From an uncultured Pseudohongiella sp. (GTDB lineage Bacteria; Pseudomonadota; Gammaproteobacteria; Pseudomonadales; Pseudohongiellaceae): a stretch of DNA of 64,000 nt. The notes beneath the pieces are model-generated. The model searched no databases and had not been told where the DNA came from. It saw only the letters and a program-made list of their open reading frames with translations. The DNA is taken from assembly GCA_951812715.1 (NCBI GenBank), contig OX638323.1:1116001-1180000 (forward strand), read 5' to 3'. A program made the translations under genes and the position numbers. Position 1 is the stretch's first letter. Each line of letters begins with the position of its first letter. Of this stretch, positions 57,201 through 64,000 are shown piece after piece.

Positions 57201-59205
57201 CCGTGACCCCCGCGGACGAGGCGTCGTAATGCAGCGTATCCTGGTCCGCGCCGCCATCCAGGGTATCCGCGCCCGCGCCGCCGTGAAGCTCATCGTCCCC
57301 GCCGCCGCCGGAAAGCGTGTCGGCCCCGTCCCGACCCCAGAGAACGTTGTTCTGCGTATCGCCGGTAAGGACATCAGCATGCGCCGAGCCCCTGATGCGC
57401 TCGAAATTGCTGATTGTATCGCCCTGGGCATGACCGCCCGAGGCGGTATTGGTGGCCAAATTGACCGTCACCCCCACGGACGAGGCGTCGTAACCCAGCG
57501 TATCCTGATCCGCTCCCCCGTCCAGGGTATCCGCGCCTGCTCCGCCATGGAGTTCATCGTCCCCGCCGCCGCCAGAGAGTGTGTCGACCCCGTCCAATCC
57601 CCAAAGGATATTATCCTGTGAATCGCCGGTGAGGGTGTCCGCGTATGCGGAGCCCCTGATGCGTTCGACATTACTGATGGTATCGCCCTGGGCGTCCCCG
57701 CCAGAGGCCGCGCCGGTGGCCAGGTTGACTGTGACCCCCGCGGTGGAGGCGTCGTAATGCAGCGTATCCTCGTCGGCGCCGCCATCCAGCATATCCGCGC
57801 CCGCACCGCCGTGGAGATCATCTTCCCCGCCGCCGCCGATCAGAGTGTCCGCGTCCGCGCCGCCGTGGAGTTCGTCCTTTCCGCCGCCGCCGATCAGTGT
57901 GTCCGCGTCCGCGCCGCCATGGAGTTCGTCTTTTTCGCCGCCGCCGATCAGAGTATCCGCGCCCGCGCCGCCGTGGAGTTCGTCTTCCCCGCCGCCGCCG
58001 ATTAGCGCGTCGTTCCCGTCCCGGCCCCAGAGAACGTTGTTCTGCGCGTCGCCCAAGAGAATGTCATTGTGCGACGAGCCTTCAAGACGTTCGATGCTGC
58101 TGAAGATATCGCCCTGGGCATCGCCGCCCAAGGCCGCGCCGCTGATCAGGTTGACCAGGACTCCCGCCGATGAGTCATGGTAGCTCAGCGTGTCCTGACC
58201 CAGCCCGCCATACAGGATATCCGCGCCCGCGCCGCCATGGATTTCATCGTCCCCACCGCCACCGGAAAGCGTGTCGGCGCCGTCTTCGCCCCAAAGCACG
58301 TTATTCTGCGCATCGCCGGTGAGGATGTCGGCGTACGCCGAACCCCTGATGCGCTCGAAATTACTGAAGGTATCGCCCTGGGCGTCGCCGCCCGAGGCCG
58401 CGCCGGTGGCCAGGTTGACCGCGACTCCCGAAGTGGAGGCGTCGTAAGCCAGCGTATCTTCGTCCGCACCCCCGTTCAGGGTATCAGCGCCCGCGCCGCC
58501 GGTCAGCGTATCGTCTCCGTCATTGCCGTACAGAGTGTCCGCGCCCCCACCGCCGGCCAGGGTGTCGTCCCCGTCCCGGCCGCGCAGGGTGTTGTCCTGG
58601 GCATCGCCGGTCAGTACGTCGGCGTGGGCCGAACCCCGGAGGTTTTCGATACCGCTGAAGGTATCGCCCTGGGCGTCTCCGCCTGAAGCCGCGCCGGTGG
58701 CCAGGTTGACCGTGACCCCCGCCGACGAGGCGTCGTAAGCCAGGGTATCCTCGTCCGCGCCGCCATACAGCGCATCCGCGCCCGCGCCGCCGGTCAGCGT
58801 GTCGTCCCAGTTGCCGCCGTACAGGGTATCCGCGCCCGCGCCGCCGGAAAGCGTGTCTTTACCGTTCAGGCCGCGCAAGACATTGTCCAGCGCATCGCCG
58901 ATCAAGGTGTCAAAGTAAGCCGAGCCTTTGAGGTTTTCGATACTGATCAGGGTGTCGCCCTGGGCATGACCGCCCGAGGCCGTGCCGGTGGCCAGGTTGA
59001 CCATGACTCCGCCTACCGAGGTATCGTAGGCTGCCGTATCTTCCCCTGTGCCTCCATCCAGGATATCCGCTCCCGAGCCGCCGACGAGCGTATCGTTCCC
59101 CCCGTAGCCGTACAGCGTGTCGTCGTCGCCCAATCCAATGAGCATATCGTTCCCGGTCGTGCCGTAGAGCGTGTTTTTGCCGTTATTGCCAGTGATAGTC
59201 GCCAT
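54283..59205 (-). CDS. Giant RTX calcium-binding repeat protein, 1640 residues
   Basis: Paralogue of the 47939-53719 product, lying upstream of it in the same direction. About 14 modules of the same type (GVTVNLATG, GGDAQGD, GSAYADILTGD, GGGGDDELHGGAGADTLDGG) are followed by a distinct block of LYGGxGADTLYGG repeats. That block is interrupted by a non-repeat stretch (QVVDQFHSLVNSVPNM). The C terminus (FVFLSAADSTQGNED, DTDGDGTADFALIL, GDFILS) is close to that of the paralogue. The N terminus is MATITGNNGKNTLYGTTGND. I saw no cysteine and no catalytic domain. Export by a type I system encoded elsewhere is expected. Confidence 0.9.
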   Translation of the reverse strand: MATITGNNGKNTLYGTTGNDMLIGLGDDDTLYGYGGNDTLVGGSGADILDGGTGEDTAAYDTSVGGVMVNLATGTASGGHAQGDTLISIENLKGSAYFDTLIGDALDNVLRGLNGKDTLSGGAGADTLYGGNWDDTLTGGAGADALYGGADEDTLAYDASSAGVTVNLATGAASGGDAQGDTFSGIENLRGSAHADVLTGDAQDNTLRGRDGDDTLAGGGGADTLYGNDGDDTLTGGAGADTLNGGADEDTLAYDASTSGVAVNLATGAASGGDAQGDTFSNFERIRGSAYADILTGDAQNNVLWGEDGADTLSGGGGDDEIHGGAGADILYGGLGQDTLSYHDSSAGVLVNLISGAALGGDAQGDIFSSIERLEGSSHNDILLGDAQNNVLWGRDGNDALIGGGGEDELHGGAGADTLIGGGEKDELHGGADADTLIGGGGKDELHGGADADTLIGGGGEDDLHGGAGADMLDGGADEDTLHYDASTAGVTVNLATGAASGGDAQGDTISNVERIRGSAYADTLTGDSQDNILWGLDGVDTLSGGGGDDELHGGAGADTLDGGADQDTLGYDASSVGVTVNLATNTASGGHAQGDTISNFERIRGSAHADVLTGDTQNNVLWGRDGADTLSGGGGDDELHGGAGADTLDGGADQDTLHYDASSAGVTVNLATGTGAGGDAQGDTISNIERLRGSAYADILTGDAQNNVLWGRDGVDTLSGGGGDDELHGGAGADTLDGGAGADTLDGGADEDTLHYGASTAGVTVNLATGAASGGDAQGDTFSNIERLRGSAYADILTGDVQSNTLWGLDGDDTLSGGGGNDTLHGGVGADTLDGGAGEDTLAYDASSAGVTVNLVIGAASGGDAQGDSFSDIENLSGSAYADVLTGDGGRNYLFGQDGNDTLSGHKENDFLYGGASADTLYGNDGDDLLTGGTGADALYGNDGDDWLIGGVGADTLDGGADSDILSYTDSSAGVTVNLDTGVASGGDAQGDIISNIEWIIGSGFADVLTGDFGDNYFLGGDGADTLSGGGGDDELHGGAGADSLDGGAQDDTLGYDASSAGVMVNLATGAASGGDAQGDTISNFERIRGSAYADILTGDTLTNFLWGNDGDDSLFGGEGDDELYGGAGADSLDGGADQDTLGYDASPAGVTVNLGSGEASGGDAQGDIISNFERLRGSAYADILTGDAQNNTLWGLDGDDTLTGGAGADTLDGGAGQDTLHYDASTAGVTVNLATGAASGGDAQGDTFSSIENLKGSAYADFLTGDRRNNILWGRDGVDTLYGGGGNDELHGGVGADILYGGLGQNTLAYDASSAGVTVNLDTGTASGGDAQGDEFSGFERLRGSAFADVLSGDRQDNVLWGLDGDDTLIGDDSRDELFGGSGEDTLYGGDYGDLLYGGDGADTLYGGFGDYVRSHGDRLYGGDGADTLYGGRQSQVVDQFHSLVNSVPNMLYGGYGADTLYAIGEDDKVYGGYGEDTLYGGIESDWLYGGSGADTLYGGSDRDWLYGGSGADTLRGGNGIDRLYGGSGADTMEGGDGSDTFVFLSAADSTQGNEDKIQDFTGGERLDVSAFGATFIGESAFSSVAGEVRFAKRGDDTSDAADDFTDVFVDTDGDGTADFALILVGLHDLVAGDFILS

Positions 59206-59699
59206 GCGGTTCTTGCTCCGTTTTGACTATGAATATTGAAATTTCATTTACTAGTTCTTGCTGTCTCGTTCGCGTTCGGGCTGATACCCGCGATGCCGCG
59301 GGAGCGGTTCCCTGCCGATGCATTTTTCAACGCGATGACTTGCCCGCGCCCGCGCTTCACGGGGCGCGGTTGAATACCGGCAGAGGAACTCTGTTCGCTT
59401 GGAAGGGATAACCAGTTACTACCTTGCATCACGCTGATGTATTCAGCGGTCGGGCCTATAATCAGATTGGCATATTCGCATATGTTTAAGACTTTCTACA
59501 ACCCGTCAAGGTAGTGCCGATCCTGGTGTAGGAGACCGCGGAGAACATGTAGCGAACACATGAAATGCCCGAGGCTGTGAAATTTTACTCCGGAATTGTA
59601 CTCGTCGGAAACATGGGCCATGGTGCGGTAACTGGAGATTACCCGCCTCGACTCGCGCTTTTACGCGAGGCGGTGGACTGCTTTGTGGGGTCGAACAAT
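59202..59699 (-). repeat. Duplicated upstream region of the RTX genes, copy 2
   Basis: Partner of 53716-54213 at a 5486-base offset, ahead of the 1640-residue RTX gene. It includes the shared AT-rich stretch CATATTCGCATATG and, on the minus strand, TTGACG, a possible -35 element without a convincing -10. From 59700 to 60062 I see no gene, only a short doubled GCCTGGATTCGG. Confidence 0.85.
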
Positions 59700-60062
59700 C
59701 CGGCGCCGTTCATCGTGGCGATCGTGGCTGGCCTGGATTCGGCGAGCCTGGATTCGGCAGCGGTCGGATTCCGCCGCGAGCCGGGGAATTTTCAAGCGGC
59801 GCTGTTGGGGAATATTGCTTCGGCGCCGACGCCCGGCGGATGCGCGAGCGAAGATGGCTCAATAAACTCTGGGCTGGCGGCCAAGCGCGATGGAGTCGGC
59901 CAGATTCGCCAAATTCCGGCCACCGCTCCCATTTCTGTGTGAGCTGGATTAGCAAGCAAGTTGTAACTTGTTGATACGAATCACGTTGTACTTGGTGAAA
60001 AACATTGGCACGGGGATTGCTCGGACGAACGCATGAACTCGCAATTTCATCAGGAGCGTCAC

Positions 60063-61025
60063 ATGAATCAATCAATTGGCAGAACATTCGCCGCCTGCGC
60101 CGCCATGCTGGCGTTGGCGGCTTATACCGGGGGCGTCTTTGGCCAGGATATGGAGCGCAGCTTTGCCGTGGACGAAGGCGACCGGGTGGTCGTCGATGTC
60201 GAACGCGCGGGAATAACCGTCAGCGCCTGGGATCGACCCGAAATCAGTTTTTCCGCGGTGCGCGCCGACCGGCTCGAATTCGAATTCAGTCACGAGGACG
60301 GCGTGGTCACCATTCGCGGCCGGGGCGAGGATCGATCCCGCTGGTTCGGCTGGAGTTTCCGCGGCGAGCAAGCGGAAATAACACTGAACGTGCCTTACCG
60401 CCAGCATCTGAATCTGCGCACCCGAGGGGGCGATATCGAGATTGACCGGTTGCAGGGAGAATTCACCGCCCGCACTTCCGGCGGCGATATCGAAGCCGGC
60501 GATATCGATGGCCCGGTGGACGCGGGAACTTCCGGCGGCACAATCCGTGTGCAAAGCGCCGGCGGTCCCGTTTCCGCGGCAACCTCGGGCGGTTCGATTC
60601 GCCTCGGCAATGTGGCTGGAGCAGTCGCGGCCAAGACATCCGGCGGGAGCATCCGCATCGGCGATGCCGGCGCGGCGGTCGAGGCGAGAACTTCTGGTGG
60701 CTCCATCGAAGTGGCCGGCGCCGGCGGCGCGGTGCAAGCGCGCACCTCCGGTGGCTCGGTCGAAGTGGGCTTTGCCGGCCAGCCCGAAAGGGACAGCCAA
60801 CTGCACACCTCCGGCGGCAACGTAACGGTTTATCTGCGCGATGACTTCCAGGCCGATCTGACCGCAAGCGCCTCCGGCGGCCGGGTAACTTCTGACCTCC
60901 CCGAGGTCACGCCGAACAACTCGGCTGGGCGCGGGAGACTCGAACAATCGCTGAACGGCGGCGGACCGGAACTGTCGTTGCGAACCTCCGGCGGTTCGGT
61001 CCGGATTCGCCAATTGGAAGATTAG
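60063..61025 (+). CDS. Exported DUF4097-type repeat protein
   Basis: 320 residues from the ATG at 60063, which has AGGAG seven bases upstream. A signal peptide runs to about residue 28 (ending GGVFGQD). The body contains seven or eight 18-residue repeats of the form TSGGxIxVxxxxGxVxAx, predicted to stack as a beta-helix or beta-sandwich as in DUF4097 (YvlB-like) proteins. The repeats are near-identical in length and end in TSGGSVRIRQLED. It converges on zapE with a 116-base gap. Role unknown; cell-envelope adhesion or stress functions are guesses. Confidence 0.82.
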   Translation: MNQSIGRTFAACAAMLALAAYTGGVFGQDMERSFAVDEGDRVVVDVERAGITVSAWDRPEISFSAVRADRLEFEFSHEDGVVTIRGRGEDRSRWFGWSFRGEQAEITLNVPYRQHLNLRTRGGDIEIDRLQGEFTARTSGGDIEAGDIDGPVDAGTSGGTIRVQSAGGPVSAATSGGSIRLGNVAGAVAAKTSGGSIRIGDAGAAVEARTSGGSIEVAGAGGAVQARTSGGSVEVGFAGQPERDSQLHTSGGNVTVYLRDDFQADLTASASGGRVTSDLPEVTPNNSAGRGRLEQSLNGGGPELSLRTSGGSVRIRQLED

Positions 61026-61141
61026 CCCCGCTTTCCCGGTCTCCAGCATGGATACACAAATAGTGAGGCCGGCAGCTTCTCGCTAGACCGATCCGGCGCC
61101 CGGGCATGGAAACGCGGACAGGGACGTCCGCGGACTTAATT

Positions 61142-62269
61142 TCACGCCCGGTGTTCCAAACCGAGATAATCCCGTGACTGCATTTCGAGCAGGCGTGAGC
61201 GGGTGCGTTCGAACTCGGCGGCGAGCCGCGCGCCGGTATAAAGCGCGGGAATCGCCACCTCGGCGCTGAGAATCAGTTTCACCCGGCAGTCGTAAAAAGC
61301 ATCGATCAAATTGACGAATCGCCGCGCGGCGTCGAGGCGCTCGTCGTTCAGCTCCGGCACATCGCTGATGATGACGGCGTGAAACATCTTCGCGATCTGC
61401 ACATAGTCGGCGGCGCTGCGCGGCCCTTCGCAAATCGCGCTGAACTCGAACCAGACCACGTCCTGAGTCAGATAGCGCACCTCGATTTCACGATCCTGGA
61501 TGTTGATGGCCTCGCCGGCGGCGATGCGCGCGCTGCCGGTGGCGAGCTCGTTGAAATCGCGCAACAGCAAGTCGCCGGTCCCGGCGGCTACCGGATAGTG
61601 ATACAAGGTCGCCTGTTCAAGGCTGCGCAGCCGATAATCGACCGGCGAGTCGAGTTCGATCACGGCGCAATTCTCTTCAAGCAAGGCGATCGCCGGCAGA
61701 AAACGGTCGCGCTGCAATCCGTTCTCATACAACTTGCGGGGCGGAATGTTGGAAGTGGCGACCAGAATCACCTTGCGCCGGAACAGCGCATCGAGCAAGC
61801 CGCCGAGCAACATGGCATCGCCGATATCCGAGACGAAAAACTCATCGAAACAGATGATCCCCGCCTCTTCGGCGAATTCACCGGCCACCTCTTGCAGCGG
61901 GTCCTGAACGCCTTGCAATGCCGCCAGCCGCCGATGCACGCGCTGCATGAAGGCATGAAAATGCACCCGCGTCTTGTGCGAGCCCGGCAGGCAATCGAAG
62001 AACAGATCCATCAGAAAAGTCTTGCCACGCCCTACTCCGCCCCAAAGATACATCCCCTGGGGAGGCGCCCCCCGCCGCGCCAGTCCCAGCCGCGACAACA
62101 GCCGCGACGGCTTGCGACACCAGCGCGGCGAAATTTCCCGCGCCAGCTCCCGCAGCCGAAAAACAACGCGCTGCTGCATCTCGTCGTGCGCGATATCGCC
62201 GCCGTTCACGGCTTCCCTATATCGACCGTAGATATCCATCAGACCCCAGCCCGCTTCGCGAGGCGGCAT
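61142..62269 (-). CDS. zapE: Cell division ATPase ZapE (AFG1 family)
   Basis: P-loop ATPase that in E. coli joins the Z-ring late in constriction. Up to 375 residues; an internal start at 62239 (MDIYGRYREA) would give 365. Walker A is WGGVGRGKTFLMDLFF. CFDEFFVSDIGDAMLL contains Walker B, and LVATSNIPP, NGLQRDRFLPAI and VDYRLR follow. It is divergent from zapG, as in E. coli, where zapE is also next to rplM; here 17 kb of other genes intervene. Confidence 0.94.
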   Translation of the reverse strand: MPPREAGWGLMDIYGRYREAVNGGDIAHDEMQQRVVFRLRELAREISPRWCRKPSRLLSRLGLARRGAPPQGMYLWGGVGRGKTFLMDLFFDCLPGSHKTRVHFHAFMQRVHRRLAALQGVQDPLQEVAGEFAEEAGIICFDEFFVSDIGDAMLLGGLLDALFRRKVILVATSNIPPRKLYENGLQRDRFLPAIALLEENCAVIELDSPVDYRLRSLEQATLYHYPVAAGTGDLLLRDFNELATGSARIAAGEAINIQDREIEVRYLTQDVVWFEFSAICEGPRSAADYVQIAKMFHAVIISDVPELNDERLDAARRFVNLIDAFYDCRVKLILSAEVAIPALYTGARLAAEFERTRSRLLEMQSRDYLGLEHRA

Positions 62270-62531
62270 TCTAACCCCAAATCCACTCGACGCAGGCGGC
62301 GAAAGTCTCCGCGCAATATGAGAAGCGTGAAATTTTCATATGCGCTGCTTATGAAGTTCGCCGGCCGGACCTCGTTCAGTCGAGGCGATTGCAGCGATGC
62401 GGCCGGAACAATTCGAGAAGCCGCGGCAGGGAAGGGCCTCGTCAAAGCCACAAGCCGAAACTCGCGACTTACGGTATACTTCAGTTTTTGCGCGAATTTC
62501 ACTTTCGGCTCTCTCATCAGAGGCATATTCC

Positions 62532-63005
62532 TTGACCATCTGGCTCGTCGGTATCGCAAGTCTTGCCCTTGGCCTGGTGATCGGCGCCGCCTTCGCCAGC
62601 CGGTTCGGCGGCGGGCCCGCGCGCGTGCGCGAACTTGAAGATCAGTTGCGGCGCCTGCGCGAAAGCGATCGGGAGTATCGGGAAAACGTATCCGAACATT
62701 TCAGCATGACCGCCGAACTCGTAAAACAGATGACCGAAAGCTACAAGGATGTCTACCAGCACCTTGCCACCGGCGCCCAGTCCCTGTGCTCCGCCGAGGT
62801 CGCCAGCCGTCTGCTGCCGGCCAATACCGACGCGGTATTCGAGAACGGTCCCGCGGAAGCGGACGAACTCGGCGTGTTGCCGCCCAAGGACTACGCCACC
62901 AGTCAGGATCCGTCCCGAAAAGGCGCCCTGGCCGAGGATTTCGGTCTCGAAAAACCGAAACTCGAACCCGAAGACGACCAGGCCGCCAACGGTCAGCAGC
63001 GCTAA
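62532..63005 (+). CDS. zapG: Inner-membrane division protein ZapG (YhcB, DUF1043)
   Basis: 157 residues. A single N-terminal membrane helix ([20 protein letters not shown]) is followed by a coiled coil ([20 protein letters not shown]) and the conserved segment [34 protein letters not shown]. The start must be TTG at 62532, because no ATG or GTG fits the helix. YhcB links elongation and division in enterobacteria. It is divergent from zapE and 22 bases ahead of cysD. Confidence 0.9.
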   Translation: MTIWLVGIASLALGLVIGAAFASRFGGGPARVRELEDQLRRLRESDREYRENVSEHFSMTAELVKQMTESYKDVYQHLATGAQSLCSAEVASRLLPANTDAVFENGPAEADELGVLPPKDYATSQDPSRKGALAEDFGLEKPKLEPEDDQAANGQQR

Positions 63006-63027
63006 CGCCGGGACAGCCGCGCCGTCG

Positions 63028-63936
63028 ATGACCGCCTACAATCTCACTCACCTGAACCAGCTCGAAGCGGAAAGCATCCATGTTTTCCGCGAAGTCGCCG
63101 CTGCCTTCGACAATCCCGTGATGATGTATTCCATCGGCAAGGACTCGTCGGTAATGCTGCACCTGGCGCGCAAGGCCTTCTATCCCGGCCGCCTGCCCTT
63201 CCCGCTGTTGCATGTGGACACAACCTGGAAGTTTCGCGAAATGATAGCGTTCCGCGACGTCCAGGCCGAAAAACTCGGGCTCGACCTGATCGTTCATATC
63301 AACGAGGAAGGCGTGCGGGCCAACATCAACCCCTTCGACCACGGCAGCGAGAAACACACCGATGTCATGAAAACCCAGGCGCTGAAACAGGCCCTGAACA
63401 AACACCGTTTCGACGCCGCCTTCGGCGGCGCGCGCCGGGACGAGGAAAAATCCCGCGCCAAGGAACGCGTTTTTTCTTTCCGCGACCGCAATCACGTCTG
63501 GGACCCGCGCAATCAGCGGCCCGAGTTGTGGGATCTCTACAACACACATATCAGCAAGGGCGAAAGCATCCGCGTGTTTCCGCTGTCGAACTGGACCGAG
63601 CTCGATATCTGGCAATACATCTACCTGAACGACATCGACATCGTGCCGCTGTATTTCGCCAAGCGGCGGCCGGTGGTCAACGTCGACGGCATCGACATCC
63701 TCGTCGACGACGATCGCATGCCCTTGCGCAAGGATCAGCCGGTCACGATCAAGACGGTGCGGTTCCGCACCCTGGGCTGCTATCCGCTCACCGGCGCGGT
63801 GGAATCAGACGCCGACACGCTGCCCGATATCATCCGGGAAATGCTGTTAACCACCAGTTCCGAACGCCAGGGCCGGCTGATCGACTCGGACCAGGCGGCG
63901 TCGATGGAACAAAAGAAACGCCAGGGATATTTCTAG
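63028..63936 (+). CDS. cysD: Sulfate adenylyltransferase subunit 2
   Basis: Catalytic subunit of ATP sulfurylase, which makes adenosine phosphosulfate for assimilation. The 302-residue length equals E. coli CysD. The PP-loop [16 protein letters not shown] is near residue 32. [15 protein letters not shown] and [14 protein letters not shown] are conserved active-site segments. Its partner GTPase gene cysN would normally follow at once, but a hairpin and repeat-like sequence occupy the 64 bases to the window end. Confidence 0.97.
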   Translation: MTAYNLTHLNQLEAESIHVFREVAAAFDNPVMMYSIGKDSSVMLHLARKAFYPGRLPFPLLHVDTTWKFREMIAFRDVQAEKLGLDLIVHINEEGVRANINPFDHGSEKHTDVMKTQALKQALNKHRFDAAFGGARRDEEKSRAKERVFSFRDRNHVWDPRNQRPELWDLYNTHISKGESIRVFPLSNWTELDIWQYIYLNDIDIVPLYFAKRRPVVNVDGIDILVDDDRMPLRKDQPVTIKTVRFRTLGCYPLTGAVESDADTLPDIIREMLLTTSSERQGRLIDSDQAASMEQKKRQGYF

Positions 63937-63940
63937 CGCG

Positions 63941-63957
63941 CCCTGATTGGATCAGGG
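63941..63957 (+). terminator. Hairpin directly after cysD
   Basis: CCCTGAT pairs with ATCAGGG around TGG, four bases after the cysD stop. The following bases are CTTTCG, a poor T-tract, so termination would be inefficient. From about 63970 the sequence resembles the tail of repeat family II (ACAAAACCACGCTCCGG). Confidence 0.45.
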
Positions 63958-64000
63958 CTTTCGCGGGCAAGACAAAACCACGCTCCGGTTTTGCGACAAT

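Noticed and set aside
47939..59205. Possible CRISPR-like repeat array because of regular short repeats
   Set aside because: The repeats are in-frame coding RTX modules with variable spacing, no unique spacers and no cas genes.
59565..59942. 125-codon plus-strand frame upstream of the DUF4097-type gene
   Set aside because: It starts in the duplicated RTX flank, has no ribosome site and no conserved pattern beyond a short stretch shared because of the duplication.

Overview
The window looks like a chromosomal segment from a GC-rich gammaproteobacterium. Its gene order matches the backbone shared by Pseudomonas and Escherichia coli: the pilin-pilB-pilC-pilD-coaE-yacG block, a complete division and cell wall (dcw) cluster from mraZ to lpxC with secA and argJ behind it, rnpB-rsmI-lpoA-yraN-diaA-dolP, sspA-bc1-rpsI-rplM, and zapE/zapG-cysD. 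The species cannot be named from the sequence. Few genes have isolated promoters, and many adjacent genes overlap by 1 to 25 bases.

Region by region. (1) 1-4326: a LeuD-type dehydratase small subunit, a class III CoA-transferase on the other strand, and an HMG-CoA-lyase-type enzyme coupled to an aldehyde dehydrogenase. Together they look like a small acid-catabolism cluster. (2) 4465-5300: a small cytochrome c and a block of short direct repeats. (3) 5427-10338: type IV pilus genes (major pilin, PilB, PilC, PilD), then coaE and yacG. (4) 10345-33953, all on the minus strand: Nudix/ThiE-like protein, argJ, secA, lpxC, ftsZ, ftsA, ftsQ, ddl, murC, murG, ftsW, murD, mraY, murF, murE, ftsI, ftsL, rsmH and mraZ, with a clear MraZ operator in front. 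(5) 34355-39772: RNase P RNA, rsmI, then lpoA, yraN, diaA and dolP, with dispersed intergenic repeats. (6) 39808-44111: sspA, a fused cytochrome b/c1 gene, the Rieske gene, rpsI and rplM. (7) 44112-61030: an accessory island lying where many relatives have rplM and zapE close together. It holds duplicated small coiled-coil membrane proteins, a PIN/antitoxin pair, remnants of a UvrD-like helicase and of a HipA kinase, two giant RTX-repeat proteins (1640 and 1926 residues) with duplicated upstream leaders, and a repeat-rich DUF4097-type exported protein. (8) 61142-64000: zapE, zapG and cysD.

How the genes work together. Regions 3 to 6 are mostly housekeeping: peptidoglycan precursor synthesis (murC-F, ddl, mraY, murG), septum assembly (ftsZ, A, Q, L, I, W, zapE, zapG), protein export (secA), respiration (bc1) and translation. 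The RTX proteins consist almost wholly of calcium-binding repeats with a type I secretion-type C terminus. No secretion apparatus is encoded nearby, so they would need exporters from elsewhere in the genome.

The observations most worth following up are the RTX pair with its conserved leader and signs of gene conversion, the duplicated coiled-coil genes preceded by a terminator-like hairpin, the fused bc1 gene, and three families of intergenic repeats. I did not find a convincing complete new defence or mobile system.
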